A stretch of 34,831 nt of DNA from Lachnospiraceae bacterium (lineage in GTDB: Bacteria; Bacillota; Clostridia; Lachnospirales; Lachnospiraceae). Position 1 is the stretch's first letter. Each line of letters starts with the position of its first letter. The stretch is taken from NCBI GenBank assembly GCA_029338675.1, contig JAQYAV010000023.1, forward strand, positions 1 to 34,831. The letters are read 5' to 3'. Below the pieces are notes generated by a model. That model did not search any database. It saw only the letters and a program-made list of their open reading frames with translations, and was not told the origin of the DNA. The translations under genes and the position numbers were made by a program. Positions 24,933 to 32,800 of this stretch are shown piece by piece.

Positions 24933-24996
24933 TATTTTTCTCATTTTTCATAACAAAAGATTGCCAAACAATGCAATAAAGATTCCCAGAAAGCAA

Positions 24997-25061
24997 AACA
25001 ATCCCCTTGAATTTAGCACGATAGGACACATATCTATCGTATAAAACCCAAGGGGATTGTT
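24997..25061 (-). terminator. Nested double hairpin, probable terminator of the malic enzyme operon
   Basis: A perfect 13-bp outer stem (24997-25009 with 25049-25061) encloses a second perfect 7-bp stem (25018-25024 with 25034-25040). On the minus strand GTTTTGCTTTCT follows. It lies about 135 bases past the malic enzyme stop, beyond the duplicated segment. The T tract is modest and the nested form is unusual for a plain terminator. Confidence 0.65.
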
Positions 25062-25106
25062 ATCAAAAAACTTTGTCAAATAATAAATTCTATAATTTAA
25101 TACTTC

Positions 25107-25218
25107 TATCTTCTCAATATTATATTACAAATATTATATATTATTTTGTAATACCAAGCTTATATCTTCTCAATATTGCGTTACAAATATTATATATTAT
25201 TTTGTAATACCAAGCTTA
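25107..25218. repeat. 56-bp tandem duplication spanning the 3' end of the malic enzyme gene
   Basis: Two head-to-tail copies, 25107-25162 and 25163-25218, differ only at three adjacent bases (ATA against GCG). The copy inside the gene encodes its last residues, LGITK, and the stop. The other copy repeats these codons and the stop in the 3' untranslated region. The high identity suggests a recent event or maintained structure. Confidence 0.93.
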
Positions 25219-26366
25219 ACTGCTTCATCTGCAACAGCCTTTGCTACTACCTTAGCTACTCTTTCATCAAAAGCACCTGGAATAATGTATTCTTCATTTA
25301 ATTCCTCGTCAGATACAATCGAAGCAATTGCCTTAGCAGCCGCAATCTTCATTTCCTCTGTAATTCCTGTTGCTTTAGCATCTAATGCACCTCTGAATAT
25401 TCCTGGGAATACAAGTACGTTATTAATCTGATTTGGATAATCTGAGCGACCTGTTGCCATAACTCTGGCTCCACCCTTAAATGCCTCCTCAGGCATAATC
25501 TCTGGTGTTGGGTTTGCCATAGCGAATACAATTGCATCCTTGGCCATTGTTGAAACCATTTCTGCAGTTACGATGTTAGGCGCAGATACACCAATAAATA
25601 CATCCTTGCCCTTCATTATCTCTGCAAGATTACCTCTTTGCTTATCTTTGTTAGTAATTTCTGCCATTTCAGCCTGAGCAGGATTCATCCAGACTTCACC
25701 TGGACAAAGCGCTCCATTTTTATCAACCAATACTACATTTCCAATTCCAAGCTGTAATAACAACTTACAAATTGAAATACCTGCCGAACCAGCACCATTA
25801 ATAACTACATTTACCTCATTAAATTTCTTTCCAACAAGCTTCACTGCATTAAGTAATCCTGCTGAAACAACGATAGCAGTACCATGCTGATCATCGTGGA
25901 ACACAGGAATATCAAGTTCCTCCTTAAGTCTTCTTTCAACCTCAAAGCATCTTGGAGCTGAAATATCCTCAAGATTAATACCACCAAATACAGGGGCAAT
26001 TCTCTTAACTGTTTCAACTATTTCATCTACATCCTTAGTATCAAGGCAAATTGGAAACGCATCTACATTACCAAACTCCTTAAATAATATTGCCTTTCCT
26101 TCCATAACAGGAATAGCTGCTTCAGGACCAATATCTCCAAGACCAAGAACTGCTGTACCATCAGATACAACGGCTACCATGTTTGACTTACAAGTATATT
26201 TGTAAACATCTGCCTTATTGTCTCTAATTTTTCTGCAAGGCTCTGCTACACCTGGTGTATATGCTGTACTAAGATCATTTCTATCCTTAATTTTAACTTT
26301 AGAAACAACCTCAATCTTTCCTTGATTTTCCTCATGCATTTTTAAGCTTAGTTCATTGAAATCCAT
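25197..26366 (-). CDS. Malic enzyme (malate dehydrogenase, decarboxylating)
   Basis: A cytoplasmic enzyme turning malate into pyruvate and CO2 with NAD(P) reduction; 389 residues, the usual short bacterial form without a phosphotransacetylase extension. The catalytic Tyr36 is in AYTPGV and Lys91 in EGKAILFK; the metal-binding acidic residues lie in the FEVERRL and HDDQHGTA stretches. The Rossmann motif is INGAGSAGI. Cofactor preference cannot be decided with certainty. It lies 31 bases after a small coiled-coil gene, and GAGGAAC precedes its ATG. Its 3' end has been duplicated in tandem, which leaves the protein itself unchanged. Confidence 0.95.
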   Translation of the reverse strand: MDFNELSLKMHEENQGKIEVVSKVKIKDRNDLSTAYTPGVAEPCRKIRDNKADVYKYTCKSNMVAVVSDGTAVLGLGDIGPEAAIPVMEGKAILFKEFGNVDAFPICLDTKDVDEIVETVKRIAPVFGGINLEDISAPRCFEVERRLKEELDIPVFHDDQHGTAIVVSAGLLNAVKLVGKKFNEVNVVINGAGSAGISICKLLLQLGIGNVVLVDKNGALCPGEVWMNPAQAEMAEITNKDKQRGNLAEIMKGKDVFIGVSAPNIVTAEMVSTMAKDAIVFAMANPTPEIMPEEAFKGGARVMATGRSDYPNQINNVLVFPGIFRGALDAKATGITEEMKIAAAKAIASIVSDEELNEEYIIPGAFDERVAKVVAKAVADEAVKLGITK

Positions 26367-26397
26367 TTTTTGTTCCTCTCTAAATATATAATAATTT

Positions 26398-26658
26398 TTA
26401 TCTCATCTTAACCTGGTCAATCTCACTATTGTATCCAGATATTCTTGCCTTAGCCTCTGTAATACTATTAACAAAACCACTTAGCGTCTCATCAGTTATC
26501 TCAAGGTTCTGATAATTATTAAATACATACTCACCAATCTTTACGTATGTTTCATTTATATCTGTCTTTTCCTTAGTAATCTTAGCCTTAAGCTTACCAA
26601 TTTCAATAGTGTCCTTTGTTCCTGTTTTTACTGAATTAACAATATCCTTAAATTCCAT
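26398..26658 (-). CDS. Small coiled-coil protein of unknown function
   Basis: A protein of 86 residues from the ATG at 26658 (MEFKDIV); an upstream ATG five codons earlier overlaps the strong ribosome site GGAGG, so the later start is preferred. The sequence is mostly charged helix (IEIGKLKAKITKEKTDINETYVKIGEYVFNN is one such stretch by composition), with no signal peptide, no cysteines and no membrane segment. It has the look of small cytoplasmic coiled-coil proteins sometimes linked to zinc-ribbon proteins, but no family was recognised. It lies 31 bases before the malic enzyme gene and is probably cotranscribed with it. Confidence 0.75.
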   Translation of the reverse strand: MEFKDIVNSVKTGTKDTIEIGKLKAKITKEKTDINETYVKIGEYVFNNYQNLEITDETLSGFVNSITEAKARISGYNSEIDQVKMR

Positions 26659-26749
26659 ATTATTTTCCTCCATTCACTGTATATATTTAATAATAAATAA
26701 GCCTTCAACAATTTGCTTCTCATTCGAAATGAGTATATCACTCAAAAAA

Positions 26750-27625
26750 TCAAAAATCAAATATAGATAATTGCTCGCCAGTTACTTTATTCTTGTACTC
26801 GCGCATATATCTAAATAATTCTTCCCTATCTCTTATGATATTATTCTCATCACATGTAGTATTAAATATCTTCATAAGCTTATCATTATCTGGACTTAAT
26901 ACCTCATAGGAATCCCCATAGGTTTCAATATACTTTTCTTTAAGTCCAGGGAATTTTTCGTCTAGTTTCTCATAGAAATATTCTCTATTTCCATCTCTTA
27001 ATGTAAGACCCATTCCAAAATTAATTATTCCGTATACATTTGCCTCAATACAATAATCTAGAATCGCCCTAATGTTTTCTTCTGTATCATTAATAAATGG
27101 CAATATTGGGCTAAGCCAAACAATTGTAGGAATCCCACGTTTGTTCATCTCCTTGAGAACTTCTACTCTTTCCTTCGTAGTACAAACTGCCGGTTCTATT
27201 TTCTTACATAATTCTTCGTCTGCTGTTGTAAGAGTCATAGCAACTATACATTTTGTCTTCTTATTTATCTTCTCAAGTACATCAATGTCTCGCATTATAA
27301 GATTAGACTTTGTCTGAATAACTAGTCCAAAATCAAATCTCTCAATCTGGTTAAGAGCTCTTCTTGTAATCTGAAGCTCTTCCTCGATAGGCACATATGG
27401 ATCTGTCATAGAACCTGTACTTATCATACTCTTATTTCTTTTTCTCTTTAACGTGTATTCTAGTAGCTGGTCAGCCTTCGCTTTCACCTCAATGTCTTCA
27501 AAATCGTGATTCATTCTATAACACTTGCTTCTCGAATCACAATATATACATCCATGTGTACATCCACGATAAAGATTCATTCCATTTTGTGGTGATAATA
27601 TAGCTTTAACTTCCTTGTAATGCAT
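26750..27625 (-). CDS. Radical SAM protein, spore photoproduct lyase-like (SplB/Rv2578c type)
   Basis: An enzyme of 291 residues. The iron-sulfur cluster motif CxxxCxxC is intact, with Cys22, Cys26 and Cys29 in RGCTHGCIYC. Then come the conserved STGSMTDPYVPIEEE, QTKSNLIMRDIDVL and WLSPILPFINDTEENI, typical of the SPL family of uncharacterised radical SAM proteins that are shorter than true spore photoproduct lyase. Without the lyase's own active-site Cys context, DNA repair cannot be claimed. It lies 60 bases after jetC on the same strand without a clear terminator, so read-through from the Jet operon is possible. GGATGA precedes the ATG. Confidence 0.9.
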   Translation of the reverse strand: MHYKEVKAILSPQNGMNLYRGCTHGCIYCDSRSKCYRMNHDFEDIEVKAKADQLLEYTLKRKRNKSMISTGSMTDPYVPIEEELQITRRALNQIERFDFGLVIQTKSNLIMRDIDVLEKINKKTKCIVAMTLTTADEELCKKIEPAVCTTKERVEVLKEMNKRGIPTIVWLSPILPFINDTEENIRAILDYCIEANVYGIINFGMGLTLRDGNREYFYEKLDEKFPGLKEKYIETYGDSYEVLSPDNDKLMKIFNTTCDENNIIRDREELFRYMREYKNKVTGEQLSIFDF

Positions 27626-27685
27626 TAATTCATCCTCGTCCCCATTCTGAATTAAAGAACATTCTCTGTTCTACCTGAAATTTGA

Positions 27686-30600
27686 CTAAATAAAATCAAA
27701 ACTTACCTGTTCAAATTCCAAATCATGATACTCAAGTTTCTCCTGTTCTACATTGCTTGTGTAGTCCGTAACAACTGTAAGCTGCTTTCCACCTGACATC
27801 TGCTGTCCCAAAATGTAATTCACGTCAAATCTTCCTGTTATTGCAGGTGTTGCACCACGTGCTGGTACAATAAGCTGAACATTGTTAGCCTTAAGAAGCG
27901 CAAATATCGGCTCCCATATATACACATCCTTCGCTGCACCAAATGGGTTATCAATAAATATAGTTTTAGTTCTAACGTCCTCATTTCCCACCTGATACAT
28001 GCCAGATATGTAATTAATAATAGATACCAAAAACTGAATATAAATACCCTGTGACTGTCCTGTACTACCAACTGCCTCCTCATATTTGAGGTATCTACTT
28101 TGTTCCCTAATACGTTCTCGCTTATATAAATTAAGCTTTATTGCATTCATATCAGTAACAATGACACCAAATAGCTTCTTTAATGCCAAACTGTTTCTAA
28201 TAAATTTAATTCTGTCTTTATCGTTTTGGTAATCATCCGCCTGAGACACTACCTTATCGATATATTCAGACATACGCTGCTTTAGGAATTCATCCTTAAC
28301 ATATGGCACCGTAAGACCAACCATCTGAATTGGCTCATCATCAGCAATAATTCTAGATAATTTAGGAAGCTTGTCAAGCTCAGTTCTAACATCAAGGCAT
28401 CTTTGTAGACATTGTTCTTCAAAATTCTCCTTGATAGTCTCCATATCAACTAAGCTCTTCAAAATTCTATCCTTCTCCAACCTAATGTAATCCGCTATTG
28501 ACTTAAGATTTTCCATAAGTGCCTTTGCATTATCATAGTCTATTGGAATTACAACATCATCTCTTATTGTTGTCGCTAATTCATAGACTTCCATTTGATC
28601 AAGTGTTGTTGCTGTTGTGCCCTTGAACTTAAGAAGTTCGTTTTTAGCTCTGTCAAGATTCTTATTAACCTTATCAAATTTAAGAAGGTTCTCCTCAAAG
28701 ATTTCTCTAAGCTTTTCCTTATCCTCATCTATAGGCTTAGCATTATCTAGGCTTATCTCATTAGTAGTAACAATTCTCTTAACATCCTTGTAAAGCTCAA
28801 TCATATATCCCTGTTGTCTTAGGTATACTTTATATTCTTCTTCACAAGCCTTTGCTTCCTTCTCAAGTCTTATAAGTAGCTCCTCACCATTTTCAAGATT
28901 AGTTACTATTTCAGACAAGCTATCATTACTCTCAACATACTGTCCAAAAGCATCCATAATATTTCTTATGGCATATTCCACACTTCCTTCAAGCCGGTTT
29001 AATGCTGAAATCTTGTCCTTTAATTTTTTCTCACACTCTGATATCTGGTCCTTAGTATCGCTAATATTTTCTCGGCAGGCTTCAAGTACACTGTCATCTG
29101 ACTGGTATAAATACTGACTGCTCTCATACTCTCTAAGCTTATCAATGCTAACCCCACGTTTGTCTATACTCTTAAGACTTCTATCCATAGCAATCTTAAT
29201 TGTATCCATAACCATTCGTTTGTCTTCAATAGCCTTTGCGTCATTCTTACCAGCCTCTAAGCCTGCAATAAATCTTGCCTTTATCTCATCATCTGACAAT
29301 GTAAGAATTTCATATTCCTGGTCAATGTTATAATAGGATTTGTAATACGTATTCCACTCATTTTCCAATTCAAGTTCTTTTTTACTAAACTCCTTTATGC
29401 GTGCCTCAGCTTCCACAACTGTCTTATTTTCATCATTAGCTTCATTTGTAAATTTCTCAACAGTTTCCTCTAATCTGGCTATATCCAAATTACATTTTTC
29501 TACTATATCCTCTTGTTTTTTTATTACGTCTGTAAGCTGTTCAATAGTAAATAACTTATTCTTGTCTGCTAAGCATTTTTCAAGTTCCTGCTGCTTATCC
29601 TTTATGGTTTCATTTTCCTTGCGAAGACCTGATTGATAATCCTTAAGCTTATCCTTTGATGCTTCAATTTGCTCATCAATATCTCTCTTCTTTTGCTTCG
29701 CGTCTGATAAAATTTTACCAGCATTTAAGAATTCTGAATCCGACAACCTAAGAACAAATTCATGATCTAAATGATATGTCTCAAGCATCTCCTCTCGCAT
29801 CTCTAGCTGCTGCTCATACTCTTTAAGAGACATTTCCTCCGACTCAATTAACTTCTCAACTGTATCTTCACTAGTTAAGTATTCCCTTGACGCACGTACT
29901 GTAAATACATTTTCCCCAGAACGAATTGCTTTTTCTTCAAGGTTATCCATATCGTAAATATTTACGAAGCACTCCCCTGTATCTACTGAAGAAATGTTCT
30001 GATCTTCTCTAATAGTGTCAAAGTCCTTAACAACAACACCATAAGGCAAATCTGGATTTGCATCTAATAATGCTCGTTTATCATCCACTTCAAGAGCTGA
30101 AAGATAATCCATTCCGTACATTGCAGTTATTCCATGTCTTGTTTCGATATAATCAATTACCGTAGCTGCTGCCTTAGATACTGCAATAATTCTTCCTTCT
30201 TTTAATCGATTTACCTTCTTTTGACTTTCCTTAACACTATCCTTTAATTTATGTATATCTAATATAGCCTGTGTAATTCTTGAAGTAATTAATTCAGGAA
30301 GATTTGAAACCTCACTTGCTCCATATATTGACTTAATATTATTAAGTTTCTCTGATGCCTCATTAAATTCCTGTTCTTTAACAGACATCTTAGAAATAAA
30401 TTCATCATTTTCAGCCTTCTCAACCTGAAGCTTCAATAAGCTTTGTCTTTCTTCCTGAACCAAGCTATTATAATTATCTATTGCTTCGCGAGCATTTGAG
30501 ATAGCTTCATTTATTAAATCAAGCTCTTCAGTTGTTTCCATCATCTGCTGCTCAAGCTTTGCAAACTTGATATTATTCATAGACATTCTTACTGCCGAAA

Positions 30601-32092
30601 GTTTTTCACTTATTGTTACTATTTCTTCCTCGGCATTTTTCTTCTCATTTTGAGCTACAGCTAGACTAATTTTAGATTCATGAAGCATCTTCTCACGATA
30701 TTTTTTCTTTGATTTTTCTTCCTCAATACTATCTGATATAGCTTGAATATTACTTCTAATGTCAGTAAGCATTACATCTAAACGCATTTTAATATTATAT
30801 GCATATGTATACATAGTCTCCTCGTCAAAGGAAGACTCTGACATCATATTTTTAATAACTGCATCTAACTGATAATACTTCTTTCTATCTTCAATATACT
30901 CAAGATATTCGTTAATGCTTTCCTTGAGATTCAAGTCCGTAGTCAGCTCATTTAATCTATCATTTTGTTCCTTAAGCTTCTTCTCATAAGCAGATACCTC
31001 ACTCTTAAGCTGTTCTATCTGTCGTTTATCTTTAGAAACCTTTAAGCATTCTATCTTTTCTCTTTGCTTATTCTTTTGCGCTCTCTTCTCGTCCTTTATG
31101 CGAGCAAGCTCCTCCATTCGCTGTTCATCCTGCTTAGCAAATTCCTCTCCTGTTACACATATATTTGCAATAAGCTTAGATAATTTATCCTGCTCCTGAT
31201 ATATATCCATGAAGGAGGCTACCTTATCCGACAAAAGCTCAATAAGCTCTATCTGGTGATCATATAGGGAAATGTCCTTCTTTTTCTGTGCCAAAACAGT
31301 AAGCTGCTCCTTAATGTCCATAAGCATTTTAGCCATAGAGTCTGAGCCTTCCTCATCACGTTCTGTTTTAACCATATAAGCCTTCTCTATAATCTCCTCA
31401 ATTAAAAGATCCTCTACAACCTTTCTTGTTGTTTTATAATTATTTTCAAAATAAGTTCTTACATGTCCCTCAGTTTTATTTATTCCTCGAATAATTTCCC
31501 ACTGACTTTCATGAATCCCAAAGCCACTTATAAATCTTTGATATTCACCTTTTCTCTCGAACACCTTAACATCAAGTGACATGTCCTTATGAGGAAGCTC
31601 CTTAAGATAGCTCTTAAGTCCCTGAAAGCTTATTCGTTCCCCATCCTTAACAAGAGGCAAATTAATAATATCATTTTTGTTAAATTCTCTATAAAATATA
31701 CAATAGTTAAAATATTCTATAGAGGCGACATCCTTTTGTTCTCCAGCAGAAGCTTCTTCACTTTCCTTTGCCTTTCTAGCACAAAAGCCTGTTGTCATAT
31801 ATCGATAGCCTTCGCTATTACTACCATCCTCCAGCTTCCATTCCACTAAGGAATGAATAGTTGTATTTCCATTTCCAGTTCTAAAAAGCTTCTCAATAGG
31901 CTGCTTTTCATCCAAAGTACAATTGGGTATCATATTCTGTAAAAGTAAAAGCATAAGCACACTCTTGCCTCCACCATTTGCCAAATCGTACAAAGTATTC
32001 TTTCCATACAATCTCATTGTAAAATCATCATAAAACTGTGTTCCGAAATTATATTTTACATTATTTACTCTTATTCTATTAATACTAGGCAT
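27686..32092 (-). CDS. jetC: SMC-like ATPase of a Wadjet/MksBEF-type condensin (JetC-like)
   Basis: A very long protein (1468 residues from the ATG at 32092; a GTG three codons earlier is possible). The head halves are at the two ends. Walker A is NGGGKS (39-44), and near the C-terminus come a signature-like GSTGQSQG (about 1342-1349) and a Walker B TIFIDNPFG (Asp1381). Between them two long Glu/Lys-rich coiled coils flank a hinge-like globular part (about 635-745). This is the SMC/MukB layout. In Wadjet the complex senses and extrudes loops on circular DNA. The Walker B has Asn where most SMC proteins have the catalytic Glu. It overlaps jetB by eight bases, with GGAGG eight bases before the ATG. 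No jetD follows; the next gene is an SPL-like protein. Confidence 0.78.
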   Translation of the reverse strand: MPSINRIRVNNVKYNFGTQFYDDFTMRLYGKNTLYDLANGGGKSVLMLLLLQNMIPNCTLDEKQPIEKLFRTGNGNTTIHSLVEWKLEDGSNSEGYRYMTTGFCARKAKESEEASAGEQKDVASIEYFNYCIFYREFNKNDIINLPLVKDGERISFQGLKSYLKELPHKDMSLDVKVFERKGEYQRFISGFGIHESQWEIIRGINKTEGHVRTYFENNYKTTRKVVEDLLIEEIIEKAYMVKTERDEEGSDSMAKMLMDIKEQLTVLAQKKKDISLYDHQIELIELLSDKVASFMDIYQEQDKLSKLIANICVTGEEFAKQDEQRMEELARIKDEKRAQKNKQREKIECLKVSKDKRQIEQLKSEVSAYEKKLKEQNDRLNELTTDLNLKESINEYLEYIEDRKKYYQLDAVIKNMMSESSFDEETMYTYAYNIKMRLDVMLTDIRSNIQAISDSIEEEKSKKKYREKMLHESKISLAVAQNEKKNAEEEIVTISEKLSAVRMSMNNIKFAKLEQQMMETTEELDLINEAISNAREAIDNYNSLVQEERQSLLKLQVEKAENDEFISKMSVKEQEFNEASEKLNNIKSIYGASEVSNLPELITSRITQAILDIHKLKDSVKESQKKVNRLKEGRIIAVSKAAATVIDYIETRHGITAMYGMDYLSALEVDDKRALLDANPDLPYGVVVKDFDTIREDQNISSVDTGECFVNIYDMDNLEEKAIRSGENVFTVRASREYLTSEDTVEKLIESEEMSLKEYEQQLEMREEMLETYHLDHEFVLRLSDSEFLNAGKILSDAKQKKRDIDEQIEASKDKLKDYQSGLRKENETIKDKQQELEKCLADKNKLFTIEQLTDVIKKQEDIVEKCNLDIARLEETVEKFTNEANDENKTVVEAEARIKEFSKKELELENEWNTYYKSYYNIDQEYEILTLSDDEIKARFIAGLEAGKNDAKAIEDKRMVMDTIKIAMDRSLKSIDKRGVSIDKLREYESSQYLYQSDDSVLEACRENISDTKDQISECEKKLKDKISALNRLEGSVEYAIRNIMDAFGQYVESNDSLSEIVTNLENGEELLIRLEKEAKACEEEYKVYLRQQGYMIELYKDVKRIVTTNEISLDNAKPIDEDKEKLREIFEENLLKFDKVNKNLDRAKNELLKFKGTTATTLDQMEVYELATTIRDDVVIPIDYDNAKALMENLKSIADYIRLEKDRILKSLVDMETIKENFEEQCLQRCLDVRTELDKLPKLSRIIADDEPIQMVGLTVPYVKDEFLKQRMSEYIDKVVSQADDYQNDKDRIKFIRNSLALKKLFGVIVTDMNAIKLNLYKRERIREQSRYLKYEEAVGSTGQSQGIYIQFLVSIINYISGMYQVGNEDVRTKTIFIDNPFGAAKDVYIWEPIFALLKANNVQLIVPARGATPAITGRFDVNYILGQQMSGGKQLTVVTDYTSNVEQEKLEYHDLEFEQVSFDFI

Positions 32093-32798
32093 CTGATTCA
32101 CCTCCTAGAACGCGGTAAATTCGTCCCTTATACTCCTCAAAATAATTCTCCACAACAGCCTTAAATCTGTCAGTTGGATAATATCTATCTTCTACATCAA
32201 GAAATAATTTTTGAGAAATAAGGAAATTAAAACAAAGCTTAACATATCCTGTTCGAGATGCTTTTGATGCACGATTTTTATCCTTATCTTCAGAAGTAAC
32301 CGCTGGAAGTTCATCCCATAACAATGCTATCGTCTTGAAGCTATCCTCCTCAAGCTCGTCCATTGAATACACCGATAAATCACTTGTAATCTGTGATAAA
32401 TAATTACTAACCTGTTCCATAACATCCTCAAGCTTAATATATTCCTTAACCTGATATGATGCTGAATCCTGATAAAACATCAAAAGGACATTATACATAA
32501 TAAAGTAAACCATATATAGCTCTTTATTAAGTCTAAGACCTAGCTTATGCTTAACATCATCATTTGTATATCCAAATATTCTATTTCCCTCTTCAGCAGT
32601 AATATAGATTCCGTCATTATACTCATATATACACAAATTAAGCTTCTTAATTAGCTTAACTGTAACATCATATACAGCCGCATTAGAATAAAATTCTTCA
32701 TATAAATCTCTTGTCTCAGGATTAGAACGGGAAACCTCCTGGCCAGTAATAAGCGCAGCGTATATATCTAATGCCTTATCTAAGCTTCTATCTTCCAT
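32085..32798 (-). CDS. jetB: MukE-like winged-helix subunit (JetB-like, DUF6063-like)
   Basis: A protein of 237 residues, mostly helical, without signal peptide or enzyme motif. Early residues (SLDKALDIYAALITGQEV) and the middle part with GIYITAEEGNRIFGY and YMVYFIMYNVLLMFYQD fit the JetB/MukE-type subunits found between a kleisin gene and an SMC gene. The C-terminus has a winged-helix-like stretch (LCFNFLISQKLFLDVEDRYYPT). Such subunits bind the kleisin and DNA. It begins two bases after the jetA stop, with its AAGGAGG site inside jetA, and overlaps jetC. The pattern is of strict co-translation in equal amounts. Assignment rests mainly on gene order and size, supported by family resemblance. 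Confidence 0.72.
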   Translation of the reverse strand: MEDRSLDKALDIYAALITGQEVSRSNPETRDLYEEFYSNAAVYDVTVKLIKKLNLCIYEYNDGIYITAEEGNRIFGYTNDDVKHKLGLRLNKELYMVYFIMYNVLLMFYQDSASYQVKEYIKLEDVMEQVSNYLSQITSDLSVYSMDELEEDSFKTIALLWDELPAVTSEDKDKNRASKASRTGYVKLCFNFLISQKLFLDVEDRYYPTDRFKAVVENYFEEYKGRIYRVLGGESDA

Positions 32799-32800
32799 TG

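Noticed and set aside
27686-32092. Several open frames on the plus strand opposite jetC and other long genes
   Set aside because: They lack ribosome sites and recognisable domains and mirror the codon bias of the real genes, so they are shadows.
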